From an uncultured Gemmatimonadales bacterium (lineage in GTDB: Bacteria > Gemmatimonadota > Gemmatimonadetes > JACCXV01 > JAHWKZ01), in NCBI GenBank assembly GCA_947259315.1, contig CAMYLR010000014.1, positions 1-13,950 of the forward strand: a stretch of DNA of 13,950 nucleotides, read 5' to 3'. The notes beneath the pieces are model-generated. The model was given only the letters and a program-made list of their open reading frames with translations. It did not search any database and had not been told where the DNA came from. Shown here one piece after another: positions 1-10,020 of the stretch. Numbering within the stretch: position 1 is the first letter of the stretch; each line of letters opens with the position of its first letter. The translations under genes and the position numbers were made by a program.

Positions 1-1
1 G

Positions 2-55
2 GCCGATCAGCTGACCGGCACGATCGTTGACGAGGAGCCCACGACGGTCAACTAG
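2..55 (+). CDS. C-terminal end of an unidentified upstream gene (partial)
   Basis: Reading frame 2 is open from the first base to a TAG at 53-55 and encodes the last 17 residues of a protein, ADQLTGTIVDEEPTTVN. The end is hydrophilic and acidic. It is followed by a GC-rich hairpin, as expected at the end of a transcription unit. The fragment is too short to identify; the call rests on the open frame and the hairpin placement only. Confidence 0.45.
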   Translation, partial: ADQLTGTIVDEEPTTVN

Positions 56-87
56 ACCGTCACTACGCCCTAGAGGCGCTGGGAGAC

Positions 88-112
88 GGGGGAGCGGCCT
101 TGCCGCTCCCCC
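88..112 (+). terminator. Hairpin, probable terminator of the upstream gene
   Basis: A perfect 11-bp inverted repeat, GGGGGAGCGGC (88-98) and GCCGCTCCCCC (102-112), with a 3-nt loop. It lies 33 bases after the stop of the upstream partial gene and 55 bases before the next start. There is only a short broken T run after it (GGTTTCCC), so it may be an imperfect intrinsic terminator or an RNA-stabilising 3' end. Confidence 0.6.
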
Positions 113-167
113 GGTTTCCCGTAAGCTTTAGCTCCTCAACCAACGATCTAGCGGAGGTCTGACCAGC

Positions 168-1382
168 ATGAGGAAGCTCTGTACGGCCATTGCCTTGGTG
201 GCGCTGACCGCGGTCAGTGCCGATCTCGCATATGGCCAAACGATGCACCGGAGCTGGGAACTCACCGGCTACGGTGGCATGCGCATCTACGACAAGGACG
301 TCCTCTTCATGGGCTCCGGTTTCATCGCGGGGGGCAAGCTGGCTTGGTTCCCCCACCCGAACATCGGCGTCGAAGGGACGATCAGCTTCGGGAGCGCGGA
401 CACGGACTTTTCAGAAGCACCGAGCAGCTTCGACACCTCTGATGCCGCGTCGACGATCGACGTCACGGAGGTGCGCATCGATGCTGTTTATCAGTTCTTG
501 TATGACATGGAGCAACGCGTCGTCCCGTACCTGTCGGCCGGCGTCGGACAGTTCGTCTTCGATTCCGATGACTCGGCTTTCGACGAACCCCAGCTGACGA
601 TCAACTGGGGCGGCGGACTCAAGTTTTTCGTTAATGAGCGGGTAGCGGTCCGCGTCGACGTGCGCGACAACGTCGCCGACATGGAGCTCCCGTTCGGGGC
701 GTCGGAGGGTGCACCTCCGGCCAGCAATACAAAGACGTTCCAGGCCAACAACCCGGAGTTCACCGGCGGCCTCACGATCGGCTTCGGTGGCTCGGACGAA
801 GGCTTCGGTAGGAAGGACACCGACTTCGACGGTGTTCCGGACAAGGAAGACCTCTGTCCGAACACGCAGCGTGGCGTGATCGTGGACGAGACCGGTTGCC
901 CGGTCGACTCCGACGCTGACGGCGTGCCGGACGGTTTGGACTCCTGCCCGAACACACCGGCGGGTGCCACTGTCGACGAGCGGGGTTGCCCCCTCGATTC
1001 AGACGGTGATGGCGTCTACGATGGCCTCGACCGTTGCCCGAACACGCCAGCTGGCGTGCAGGTCGACGAGACGGGTTGTCCGATCGAAGTGGAGGAACCC
1101 AAGGAAGCATGTCTTGGGTCGCAGGATTGGTACTCCGGCGATTCGACCATCAACTACGATGGCCGGGGCTGGGTCAAGTTCGGTGCCACGCAGACCGCAT
1201 CCATGGACATCCTCAACCAGGTTGGGGACTACGATGGTGTGCCGATCTACGTGGGTAACCGCGCACAGCGGCCGTATCGCGAGGTGTGGCTGCCGATCTG
1301 CGGGACCGATGACACGTACCAGCCGTATCGGCGGGTGAGCGAGGTTCGCGGCACCACCGGTTTCATTCGGGAAGCGAACTAG
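168..1382 (+). CDS. Outer-membrane beta-barrel protein with three TSP3 repeats and an unrecognised C-terminal domain
   Basis: A 404-residue exported protein. A signal peptide (residues 1 to about 23, ending AYGQ) leads into a beta-rich region (about 26-208) typical of OmpA-like outer-membrane barrels, with alternating hydrophobic and aromatic strands and a final strand near GGLTIGFGG. Residues 217-306 are three 30-residue thrombospondin type 3 repeats with D-x-D-x-D-G calcium-binding loops and regularly placed CPNT and GCP cysteines. In the OmpA family such repeats usually lead to a peptidoglycan-binding OmpA domain. Here residues about 315-404 form a different short domain with two cysteines (315 and 378) that I do not recognise. 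The start is supported by GGAGG at 153-157, 10 nt upstream. A strong terminator follows, so it is probably transcribed alone. The likely role is structural in the outer membrane; the specific function is unknown. Confidence 0.85.
   Translation: MRKLCTAIALVALTAVSADLAYGQTMHRSWELTGYGGMRIYDKDVLFMGSGFIAGGKLAWFPHPNIGVEGTISFGSADTDFSEAPSSFDTSDAASTIDVTEVRIDAVYQFLYDMEQRVVPYLSAGVGQFVFDSDDSAFDEPQLTINWGGGLKFFVNERVAVRVDVRDNVADMELPFGASEGAPPASNTKTFQANNPEFTGGLTIGFGGSDEGFGRKDTDFDGVPDKEDLCPNTQRGVIVDETGCPVDSDADGVPDGLDSCPNTPAGATVDERGCPLDSDGDGVYDGLDRCPNTPAGVQVDETGCPIEVEEPKEACLGSQDWYSGDSTINYDGRGWVKFGATQTASMDILNQVGDYDGVPIYVGNRAQRPYREVWLPICGTDDTYQPYRRVSEVRGTTGFIREAN
816..1085 (+). repeat. Three tandem 90-bp coding repeats (TSP3 motifs)
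   Basis: Three in-frame 90-bp units (816-905, 906-995, 996-1085) each encode 30 residues of the pattern D-x-D-x-D-G-V-x-D ... CPNT ... VDE-x-GCP. They are diverged at DNA level but aligned without gaps at protein level, consistent with old internal duplication in the barrel gene. They are protein repeats and not a CRISPR or intergenic element. Confidence 0.9.
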
Positions 1383-1420
1383 CCGCCAGGTCGATCTCCG
1401 CTAACGGCTGAGTTATTGCG

Positions 1421-1453
1421 AGGGGGCCCTCACGACGCTGTGAGGGCCCTTTT
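1421..1453 (+). terminator. Rho-independent terminator after the TSP3 outer-membrane gene
   Basis: A perfect 10-bp stem, GGGCCCTCAC (1424-1433) and GTGAGGGCCC (1440-1449), with a 6-nt loop and TTTT at 1450-1453. It begins about 40 bases after the stop at 1382 and ends 35 bases before the L,D-transpeptidase start, so the two genes are probably separate transcription units. Confidence 0.88.
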
Positions 1454-1488
1454 GCACTTCACTGGAAAGGAAGTTGAACTGACGAGCA

Positions 1489-2100
1489 ATGAAAAGAATC
1501 GCCTGCCCCATCCAGACGATTTTGGCGTTGGTCGTGTTGCTCGCGGCCGCGTCCCCCGCAGGTGCTCAGTCACTCTTCACCCTTGGCGAGACTGCGTACC
1601 TCGACTTCGCCGGGACGATCCCCGGCGCCAATTACTACGCCCCCGGTGATGACGAGACGTACCTACACGTGTCGATCGGAAGCCGTCGCCTGCGCGTCCT
1701 GCGCGGCAGCGAGGTCCTGCATGAGTTCCCGGTGGCGGTTGGTAAGGGTGCCTACCTGAGGCACCGTGACGCCGACAGCGGTGGTTGGTTGTTCGAAACT
1801 CCGGTTGGCGTGTTTTCGGTTGGCCGCAAGGAAGTCGATCCCGTTTGGTACGCGCCGGACTGGCATTACGTCGAGAAAGGCCGCGCCGTCCCGGCGCCCG
1901 ATAGCCCGAAGCGGTACTTCCCGGGTGAGATGGGGAAGTATGCGCTCTACCTGGGCGACGGACTAGCGATCCACGGGACCCGGAATCAGTCGTCGGTGGG
2001 CCGCGCCGTGAGTCACGGTTGCATGCGTCTCTCTAAGAACGGAATCGCGACCGTCTACCCACTGGTCAAAGTGGGCAGCCGCGTCATCATCACCCAGTAA
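1489..2100 (+). CDS. L,D-transpeptidase (YkuD family), periplasmic
   Basis: A 203-residue exported protein. Residues 1 to about 26 are a signal peptide (KR, hydrophobic core, cleavage near AGA-Q). The YkuD catalytic domain spans about 57-201, with the family's IHGT at 161-164 and SHGCMRL at 175-181; Cys178 is the expected nucleophile and His176 its partner. YkuD enzymes form 3-3 peptidoglycan cross-links or attach proteins to peptidoglycan, and use the Cys-His pair visible here. No LysM or other wall-binding domain is present. The region between strands (about residues 93-145) is long and contains a WYAPDWHY segment. AAGGAAG at 1467-1473 lies 15 nt before the ATG, a rather distant ribosome-binding site. 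The gene is convergent with the PKD lipoprotein gene, with stops only 3 bases apart. Whether it cross-links peptidoglycan or tethers a protein cannot be told from sequence. Confidence 0.93.
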   Translation: MKRIACPIQTILALVVLLAAASPAGAQSLFTLGETAYLDFAGTIPGANYYAPGDDETYLHVSIGSRRLRVLRGSEVLHEFPVAVGKGAYLRHRDADSGGWLFETPVGVFSVGRKEVDPVWYAPDWHYVEKGRAVPAPDSPKRYFPGEMGKYALYLGDGLAIHGTRNQSSVGRAVSHGCMRLSKNGIATVYPLVKVGSRVIITQ

Positions 2101-2103
2101 GAA

Positions 2104-3795
2104 CTACGGGCAATCGGCCCGGAAGTTGAACGCTGCCAGATCGTCCAGGGGCTGACCGTCGACCCAGGCGATGATGATCTTGTTTGCGTCGTCGGCGCTG
2201 GGAGTGTAACGGAAGGCGATTACACCGCTCGCATTCGTTCGCCAGTTCGAGAAACCCGACGACGGTTGTGCCGGCAGTGCAACCGGATCGCCAAAACCGC
2301 GTCGGATTTCCGTGTAGCGTCGACGAGCTGGCCCGCCGGCACCGGGAGCGCCGGGGCGAATCGTCGCCTGCACCCGGATTTCAACCTGATTTCCCGGGCA
2401 GTACCCGGTTTGGCCTATCCCGTTGATCGAGAAGCTTCCCCCAGACGCGTCGACGATCGTCTCTGCGTTGTTACCGGTCAGCCGCTCGACCTCCACCCAG
2501 ACGCCGTGGCCTTTGCTGGCTTCAACGATGATATCGAAAGGCTCGAAGTCGATCTCCGGTATCGCTTCGACACGGGTCGAGGTGCTGGTCGTGAGGAACG
2601 TTGTCGCGTGGCCCGTGGCGTCAGTAGCCGGTGGCGGGTCGAGCTCGACGGCGGCGGGCAGGCCCAGGTTAACGCCGGTAGGTGTGACGAGGTCCGATCG
2701 TAGCGGATTGAGACGCACCGGTACGTCCGCTAGCGGCGCCGCGCCAACATCCAAAATGTCTACGTCTACAACCAGTGGATCATTGCCGTCGGCGAACACC
2801 GCCGGCGCGATCGAGAAGTTGTCGAACTGCGGATTGCCGGTCGCGGTCGCCGTCGACAGATCCTCGCTTATCGACCGGAAGACCCTGACCTCGACCGCAC
2901 TCGGGATCTCGATCGAGTCGTCGTCATCGTCGGTCAACCTCAACACCGGTCGGTAGAGCGTTTCGCTAAACGGGTAGGCAACTTCGACCGTCTCGGCCGG
3001 CGAGATCGTCCTGAACCCTTCGCCATCGTCGGCGTCGAGCTCCCATAGCGTGATGATCCCGTCGCTGTCGGAACCCGATACGGTCAGACGCGCGGTGAAC
3101 GGGCCATCGCCCTCGACCGGGCCGCCCGAGGACGTGCCGTTGATCGCGATGGACCCGGTCGGCAGCTGGTTGGGCGGCAGCACAAAAACGGTGAACTCGG
3201 ATGTGACAAAGATCTGGACGTTGTCGGTTACTTTGACCGTTGCCGTGTAGGTGCCCGCGGAATCGAATACGTGGTCGGTCACGAGCGTCGGCCCCGGACC
3301 CTGGACCGGCGGCGAGCCGTCGCCAAAGTCGAGCTCTATCGAGGCCACCGAGCCATCGGGGTCAGCCGCGGTGATCGTAAACGTGAAGACGTCGCGCACC
3401 GCTTCGCCACCGGTAACCGGTTCGAAGCCCGTCGACGTGATCGTTGGCGGTTCGTTTCCGGGCACCTCGACGACGACGTTGTAGGTCAGTGAGAATGGGG
3501 CGGCTCCGGCATCGCTGGTGATGAGCAGCGTTACCGTGTGCTCGTTGTTGGTCGGTTGGAAGACGAACACCGGACCCGGTTGGGCGGCGCCCCCGTCGAC
3601 TGTGTACTGGACGGTCAGATCAGGATCGATCAGCGTGACCTCAAACCGCACGGACTCGCCCGGAAGGACGGAAACACGGGCTCCAGTGGGGGTCACGATT
3701 TGAAATGGTGGTGGACCAGAGGGAGAGCTGGAACAGCCCGTGATTATTACCACACACAGGGCGAGCAGAGTCAGGCTATTGGCAAGCGACCTCAT
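2104..3795 (-). CDS. PKD-domain lipoprotein, surface or periplasmic
   Basis: A 563-residue lipoprotein. The chosen start, ATG at 3795, begins a lipoprotein signal (MRSLAN, hydrophobic stretch, lipobox IITGC with Cys21) and has GGAG 12 nt upstream. The frame is open to 3915, but the extra 40 residues would bury the signal peptide. Ser after the Cys fits outer-membrane sorting. Domains: an Ig-like beta region (about 30-112); a PKD domain (about 116-206) with the DFGDGSP turn; a second PKD-like domain (about 210-306) with a diverged turn (DADDGEGF) and a run of acidic residues near 289-293; an invasin-like or Big-type beta domain (about 335-437); and a C-terminal beta region with Cys466 and Cys562, possibly disulfide-linked. 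No catalytic motif is seen. Such proteins are usually adhesive or structural; the ligand is unknown. Confidence 0.82.
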   Translation of the reverse strand: MRSLANSLTLLALCVVIITGCSSSPSGPPPFQIVTPTGARVSVLPGESVRFEVTLIDPDLTVQYTVDGGAAQPGPVFVFQPTNNEHTVTLLITSDAGAAPFSLTYNVVVEVPGNEPPTITSTGFEPVTGGEAVRDVFTFTITAADPDGSVASIELDFGDGSPPVQGPGPTLVTDHVFDSAGTYTATVKVTDNVQIFVTSEFTVFVLPPNQLPTGSIAINGTSSGGPVEGDGPFTARLTVSGSDSDGIITLWELDADDGEGFRTISPAETVEVAYPFSETLYRPVLRLTDDDDDSIEIPSAVEVRVFRSISEDLSTATATGNPQFDNFSIAPAVFADGNDPLVVDVDILDVGAAPLADVPVRLNPLRSDLVTPTGVNLGLPAAVELDPPPATDATGHATTFLTTSTSTRVEAIPEIDFEPFDIIVEASKGHGVWVEVERLTGNNAETIVDASGGSFSINGIGQTGYCPGNQVEIRVQATIRPGAPGAGGPARRRYTEIRRGFGDPVALPAQPSSGFSNWRTNASGVIAFRYTPSADDANKIIIAWVDGQPLDDLAAFNFRADCP

Positions 3796-3934
3796 GAATC
3801 GGATCTTCTCCACGATATGAATCGCCTGACTCGGAGTGCGACGCGACGTGCTGCGACCCGCCCCGGTGTCCGAGCGACGAATGTGATTCGACGATACGGA
3901 TGGGGGAAATGACACTCGAATGTAGCCGCTTGAC

Positions 3935-6232
3935 GTGACCGCTTCAACCGCCGAAACCGCCGGATTGACGCTGTTTGAGGTCGCTTTGCCATTGCCGCTC
4001 TATCGCCGGTTCACCTACCGGCTAAAGGGCGACCAGACGATCCCCGCCCCGGGGGCCCGGGTGGTGGTCGGGTTCGGACGCCGCCGGCTGGTCGGATTCG
4101 CGGTTGGCCCGGTGGAGCGAGCGCCCGAAGACGTCCGCGTGAGACCGATCCTCGAGGTGCTGGACGCCGAACCGGTGCTGTCTGAGACCGAGTGGCGCTT
4201 GGCGCGTTGGATGGCGCGCTACTACGTGGCTCCACTGGGGCTGGTGGCCCGACTTTTCTACCCGCCCGGCGCGACGTACTCGGTAGGTGAGGGAGCCCCG
4301 GGCCGGCCGACCCGTGCACCCGAGCGGCTCCACGTGCTGCCGGTCGGTGAGCTCGATGAAGTGGGCGAGGCGGCAGCACGCGATGCGCTCGCCCGGGCAC
4401 CGGCCCAGCTCCGGGTCTGGGAGGCTGCCCGGGATCTCGATGCGCCGATCGAGCGATCGGCGTTTTGTGACGCCGTCGGCGTCTCGTCGGGTGTCGTCCG
4501 CGCCGTCGCCCAGCGTGGTTTTGTGCAGGTCGAGCCGCGACCGGTGACTCGGGACCCGTATCGCACGCCGCAAGCCCTGACCGCGGTCGAGGAAGAGGGT
4601 CCGTTGACGGCCGACCAAGCCGCCGCGGTGGCGGCGGTAAAGCGCGCTCTCGATGAGCCGGAGGGTGGGCAGACGTTGATGCTGCGGGGCATCACCGGAA
4701 GCGGTAAGACACGGGTCTACGTCGAAGCGGTCGATGCCGCGGTCAGCGCTGGCGGGCGGGCGATCGTCCTGGTCCCCGAAATCGGCCTCGCTTCGCCAGT
4801 GGTAAGCCGGTTCAGGGCTCGCTTTGGTGATCGTCTGGCGGTGCTCCACAGCGGGCTCTCCGATGGCGAGCGGCACGACGCGTGGCGACGGGCTCGCGAG
4901 GGTCAGGCACCGATCGTGATCGGCGCCCGGTCAGCGCTGTTCGCGCCTGTCGGCCGGGCAGCGGTGATCGTCGTCGACGAGGAACACGAGACGGCCTACA
5001 AGCAGGACGAGACGCCACGCTACTTGGCTCGTGACGTGGCGGTATACCGGGCCACGCTCGAGAACAGCGTTGTGGTGTTGGGATCGGCGACGCCGGCGCT
5101 CGAGACGCGCACCAACGCCGGCGCCGGCAAGTACCAGCCGCTGGTTCTCTCGAAACGGATCGGTGATCGACCGCTGCCGGAGGTCGAGATCGTCGACCTG
5201 ACGAAGGGCGATGAGGGCGCACCGGGAGAGACCGTGGCGCCGGGCATCACCCGCCGCTTGGCCGAGGCCCTCGATGAGACTCTGAGCGCCGGACACCAGG
5301 CGCTGCTGTTCCTCAATCGACGCGGGTTCTCGGCTTTCGTGCAGTGTCTCGATTGCGGCTGGGTCGCGATGTGCCCGGAGTGCCGGATTTCGCTCACCTA
5401 CCACCGCCGGCCGCACGAGCTCCTGTGCCACTACTGTGCGCATCGCGAGACGATGCCCGATGCGTGCCCCGAGTGTCGCGGACGTGGGCTCGACACGCGC
5501 GGGCTCGGGACCCAACAGGTGGAGCGGGCGGTCGCAGCGCGCTACCCCGACGCACGGATCGCGCGCATGGACCTCGATACGACCGGCGCCAAATGGTCCC
5601 ACGCGCGGATCTACCGCGCCATGCAAGCGCGCGAGATCGACGTCCTGGTCGGCACGCAGATGATCGCCAAAGGGTTCGATCTGCCGGGTGTGGCGCTGGT
5701 CGGGGTGGTCTCCGCCGATACGGCGCTTCACCTGCCCGATTTCCGCGCCGCCGAGCGCACCTTCCAGCTGCTGGCGCAAGTCGCCGGCCGGGCCGGCCGG
5801 GGCGATCAACCGGGGCGGGTGATCTTCCAGACCTACCTGCCCGAAAGACCCGCGATCACGACTGCCGCCGGGCACGATTACGAAGGGTTCTACCGCCATG
5901 AGATCGACGATCGGCAGCAGCTGGCGTACCCGCCTTCAGCGAGGCTGGCCAACGTCGTCGTCAGCGGCAGCGCGGATGATGCGGTCGCCGAGGCGGTGGC
6001 TCGCGTGGCCGATCATCTGCGGGAACGGCCGGCGGCCGGGCTAGCGGTTGTCGGACCGGCCCCGTGTCCGCTCGAGCGACTCCGGGGTCGGACTCGCCAT
6101 CACGTTTTGCTAAAGGCTGTCTCGCCGTCGGAGCTCGAACGCGCGTTGTGGGATCTCGCGCGTCACGAACAGAGCCTGGTCGGCGCGAACAACCGGATCG
6201 AGATCGATCGCGACCCGTTGAACGTGCTTTAA
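3935..6232 (+). CDS. priA: Primosomal protein N' (PriA), replication restart helicase
   Basis: A 765-residue superfamily 2 DNA helicase that reloads the replisome at stalled forks. The N-terminal 3'-end-binding domain (about 11-110, [13 protein letters not shown] at 18-30) is followed by a winged-helix region. The helicase core has Walker A GITGSGKT (252-259), the DEEH box (349-352), LGSATP (382-387), GTQMIAKG (573-580) and QVAGRAGRG (615-623). All eight zinc-binding cysteines are present in four C-x2-C pairs between about 471 and 514. Length is normal for the family. The start is GTG at 3935; no clear Shine-Dalgarno sequence precedes it, and a TTG at 3965 is an alternative lying closer to the conserved N-terminus. 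It is divergent from the PKD lipoprotein gene with about 139 bases between starts, where I see no strong promoter. lepA follows after 35 bases, so cotranscription is possible. Confidence 0.97.
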   Translation: MTASTAETAGLTLFEVALPLPLYRRFTYRLKGDQTIPAPGARVVVGFGRRRLVGFAVGPVERAPEDVRVRPILEVLDAEPVLSETEWRLARWMARYYVAPLGLVARLFYPPGATYSVGEGAPGRPTRAPERLHVLPVGELDEVGEAAARDALARAPAQLRVWEAARDLDAPIERSAFCDAVGVSSGVVRAVAQRGFVQVEPRPVTRDPYRTPQALTAVEEEGPLTADQAAAVAAVKRALDEPEGGQTLMLRGITGSGKTRVYVEAVDAAVSAGGRAIVLVPEIGLASPVVSRFRARFGDRLAVLHSGLSDGERHDAWRRAREGQAPIVIGARSALFAPVGRAAVIVVDEEHETAYKQDETPRYLARDVAVYRATLENSVVVLGSATPALETRTNAGAGKYQPLVLSKRIGDRPLPEVEIVDLTKGDEGAPGETVAPGITRRLAEALDETLSAGHQALLFLNRRGFSAFVQCLDCGWVAMCPECRISLTYHRRPHELLCHYCAHRETMPDACPECRGRGLDTRGLGTQQVERAVAARYPDARIARMDLDTTGAKWSHARIYRAMQAREIDVLVGTQMIAKGFDLPGVALVGVVSADTALHLPDFRAAERTFQLLAQVAGRAGRGDQPGRVIFQTYLPERPAITTAAGHDYEGFYRHEIDDRQQLAYPPSARLANVVVSGSADDAVAEAVARVADHLRERPAAGLAVVGPAPCPLERLRGRTRHHVLLKAVSPSELERALWDLARHEQSLVGANNRIEIDRDPLNVL

Positions 6233-6267
6233 GGCTCGCACCGCGCCACCATCGTAGATTCGAATCG

Positions 6268-8067
<1,800 letters not shown>

Positions 8068-8090
8068 TGATCGCGGGGGGTTCTCTGGAC

Positions 8091-8114
8091 GCGCGGCGGT
8101 GTCACCCGTCGCGC
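8091..8114 (+). terminator. Possible hairpin after lepA
   Basis: GCGCGGCGG (8091-8099) can pair with CCGTCGCGC (8106-8114), with one G-U wobble and a 6-nt loop. It lies 23 bases after the lepA stop and before the ROK kinase. No T run follows (TGTGGGG), so it is weak as an intrinsic terminator. It may mark a boundary between the housekeeping genes and the kinase cluster, or be chance pairing in GC-rich DNA. Confidence 0.3.
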
Positions 8115-8138
8115 TGTGGGGCCAACTGCTCATGAGGG

Positions 8139-9068
8139 TTGATCATACCCCCAGTTGAAAGCTCCTCCGACACGGTCGCCATCGGGGTCGATCTGGGCGG
8201 GACTGAAACCCGAGTCGGAGTGGTCGATGACCGGGGTAGAGTGATCATCGAACAGCATCTTGAAACGCCAACCGAGCCAGCCAGCGCGGTCGCCGAGATC
8301 GGTGCCGCTTGCCGCGCCGTCGCCGCAGAGGCGAGCGTCGCGATCGAGCGCGTCGGCATCGGCGCACCCGGACCGCTGGAACTGTCGGAGGGAATCATCG
8401 AGTTGGCGCCCAACCTGGGGTGGGAGCGGGTTCCGCTCCGGGCGATGTTCGCGGAGGAGTTGAGCTGCGCGGTTTGGCTCGACAACGACGCCAACGCGGC
8501 CGCTCTTGGCGAGGCGTGGGTCGGGGCCGGCCGCGGAGCCAAGGTGATGCTCATGGTTACGCTGGGGACCGGCATCGGCGGTGGCGTGGTGGCTGACGGC
8601 CGGTTGTTTCACGGGGCGGCAGGCGGCGCGCTCGAGATCGGGCACCAGATCATCGAGCCCGGCGGCCGGGAGTGTACCTGCGGTCGGCGGGGGTGCGTCG
8701 AAGCGTACTTCAGCGGCCACGCGCTGGTCGAGCAAGCAGCGACGGCCAGCGGCGATCAAGAGGCATCCCTGGCGAGCGTCTTTCAGGCCTACGTCGAAGG
8801 CGATCCGAGCGTGACACCGTGGATGGATCGAGCCATCGACGCGCTGGCTCGCGGGGTGGCACACGCAGTGATGTTGTTCGACCCCGATCAAGTGACGTTC
8901 ACCGGTGGGCTAGCTGGCTCGTGGGACGCCTTTGGTGCTCGCCTCCGCGCGGGGATCGAGTCTGACGTCGGCCCCTCTGGCCCACACCCCAGCTTCGGGC
9001 TGTCGACCCTCGATGGCCGTGCGGGGTTGATTGGCGCTGCCCGGCTCGCGTTGCAGGCCATCGAGTGA
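8139..9068 (+). CDS. ROK-family sugar kinase, probable glucokinase
   Basis: A 309-residue ROK kinase that would phosphorylate a hexose, most likely glucose, with ATP in the cytoplasm. Visible motifs: phosphate-binding VDLGGTE (17-23), GIGAPGP (73-79), DNDAN (115-119) with Asp117 as expected catalytic base, TLGTGIGGG (141-149), and the ROK zinc site ExGH (166-169) followed by C-x-C-G-x-x-G-C (Cys179, 181, 186). There is no N-terminal helix-turn-helix, so it is an enzyme and not a ROK repressor. The only start codon that keeps the first strand is TTG at 8139, since an in-frame stop lies at 8133-8135. GAGGG directly abuts the TTG, an unusually short spacing. The PfkB-family gene follows 31 bases after the stop. 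Glucose specificity is inferred from family resemblance; mannose, fructose or N-acetylated sugars cannot be excluded. Confidence 0.88.
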   Translation: MIIPPVESSSDTVAIGVDLGGTETRVGVVDDRGRVIIEQHLETPTEPASAVAEIGAACRAVAAEASVAIERVGIGAPGPLELSEGIIELAPNLGWERVPLRAMFAEELSCAVWLDNDANAAALGEAWVGAGRGAKVMLMVTLGTGIGGGVVADGRLFHGAAGGALEIGHQIIEPGGRECTCGRRGCVEAYFSGHALVEQAATASGDQEASLASVFQAYVEGDPSVTPWMDRAIDALARGVAHAVMLFDPDQVTFTGGLAGSWDAFGARLRAGIESDVGPSGPHPSFGLSTLDGRAGLIGAARLALQAIE

Positions 9069-9099
9069 GCCGCGGCGCGTCACCCAAACCGGAATCGCG

Positions 9100-10020
9100 G
9101 TGAACATCGGCGTGACCGGAACGGCGGTCATCGACACGATCGACACCGCCGACGGGGTGCGAACCAGCGATATGGGCGGGATCTACTACGCCGTGCACAC
9201 GCTGAGCGCGCTGCTTCCATCCGATGCGAGGCTCCACCCGGTGCTCGTCGTCGGCGCGGACGCGATCGAGACGGTGCGCGGTGATTGGTCCGCGTTGCCG
9301 GGTGTCGTGCTGGATGGCGTCAAGCGGGTCGAGGCGCTCAACAATCGGGTACATATCGAGTATCACGCCGAAGACGGACGGGATGAGACCCAGGCCGGTG
9401 GGCTCCCTCCCCTCAGCTCGGAGGACCTGGCCCCATGGCCAGCCCGACTCGATGCTTGGCTGTGGAACCTCGTCTCGGGCAGCGAGGTCGAGCGGTCGAC
9501 CTTTGATGCGCTCAAGAACGCGTTTGAAGGACCGGTCTACCTCGACCTGCACAGCTTGTGTCTCGAACCCGCGTCCGATCGGGCGCGTGGTCCGCGTCGA
9601 CCGCGGGACTGGGAAGCGTGGGTGGCGGGCGTGACGTGGTTGCAGTTGAACGCGGCTGAGGCAGCGCTCTTGTGGACCGGAGACCCGGAACCGTTGGACC
9701 GAGCGTCGGTGGCCAGACTCGCGGCGCATATTCACAGCCTCGGCGTGCACGGTGTTCTGGTCACCTACGGCGCGGATGGCGCCGCCTGGTACGGAGCCGA
9801 TGGCGATGTCGTCGAGCGCCCAGGGCGATCGGTCGTCGCGGTTGACCCCACCGGGTGCGGGGACGTCTTTGGCGCTGCGTGGTTCGCTCTCCACTGTGGT
9901 CGCGGACAATCGCCGGAACAAGCGCTGGAGGGAGCCGTCGTCGCGGCGACCACTGCGGCGGCGGTGCGTGGAACGAGTCGGCTCCATTCGATCCTCAAGG
10001 AGGTCGTGCATGCACGCTAA
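9100..10020 (+). CDS. PfkB-family (ribokinase-like) carbohydrate kinase, divergent
   Basis: A 306-residue ribokinase-fold protein. The start is chosen as GTG 9100, which gives VNIGVTGTAVIDTID, matching the first strand of PfkB proteins. An upstream TTG at 9031 would overlap the ROK gene and add non-family sequence. The C-terminal signature DPTGCGDVFGAAWF (249-262) supplies the anion hole and catalytic Asp255, although the usual GAGD is GCGD. LNAAEA (183-188) matches the N-x-x-E magnesium and phosphate motif. In the N-terminal half the usual substrate-side GG-x-x-x-N is replaced by MGGIYYA (25-31), so the substrate may not be a standard sugar. The gene ends inside the next gene (11-bp overlap), showing translational coupling. 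It could be a sugar, nucleoside or ketodeoxygluconate-type kinase; substrate unknown. Confidence 0.8.
   Translation: MNIGVTGTAVIDTIDTADGVRTSDMGGIYYAVHTLSALLPSDARLHPVLVVGADAIETVRGDWSALPGVVLDGVKRVEALNNRVHIEYHAEDGRDETQAGGLPPLSSEDLAPWPARLDAWLWNLVSGSEVERSTFDALKNAFEGPVYLDLHSLCLEPASDRARGPRRPRDWEAWVAGVTWLQLNAAEAALLWTGDPEPLDRASVARLAAHIHSLGVHGVLVTYGADGAAWYGADGDVVERPGRSVVAVDPTGCGDVFGAAWFALHCGRGQSPEQALEGAVVAATTAAAVRGTSRLHSILKEVVHAR
9997..10004 (+). promoter_or_regulatory. Strong Shine-Dalgarno site for the PLP-enzyme gene
   Basis: AAGGAGGT, a full anti-16S match, ends 5-6 bases before ATG 10010 and lies within the end of the PfkB-family gene. It fixes the PLP-enzyme start at 10010 rather than at any start in the long upstream open frame that runs back to 9752. 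It is the best ribosome-binding site in the window. Confidence 0.85.

Noticed and set aside
816-1085. Possible CRISPR-like or intergenic tandem repeat
   Set aside because: The units are 90-bp coding repeats in one frame that match TSP3 motifs, with no spacers.
3796-3915. 40-residue extension of the PKD lipoprotein
   Set aside because: It would place basic, non-family sequence ahead of a textbook lipoprotein signal peptide.
3796-3934. Divergent promoters between the lipoprotein gene and priA
   Set aside because: No pair of -35 and -10 boxes with proper spacing could be found on either strand.
4022-5899. Minus-strand open frames of 284 and 322 codons inside priA
   Set aside because: They are antisense to motif-complete PriA and have shadow-type composition.
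6064-6267. N-terminal extension of LepA by 68 residues
   Set aside because: It overlaps priA in another frame and is Arg-rich, non-family sequence; ATG 6268 gives the standard LepA N-terminus.
9752-10009. N-terminal extension of the PLP enzyme by 86 residues
   Set aside because: It lies within the PfkB gene in another frame; the AAGGAGGT site before ATG 10010 marks the real start.
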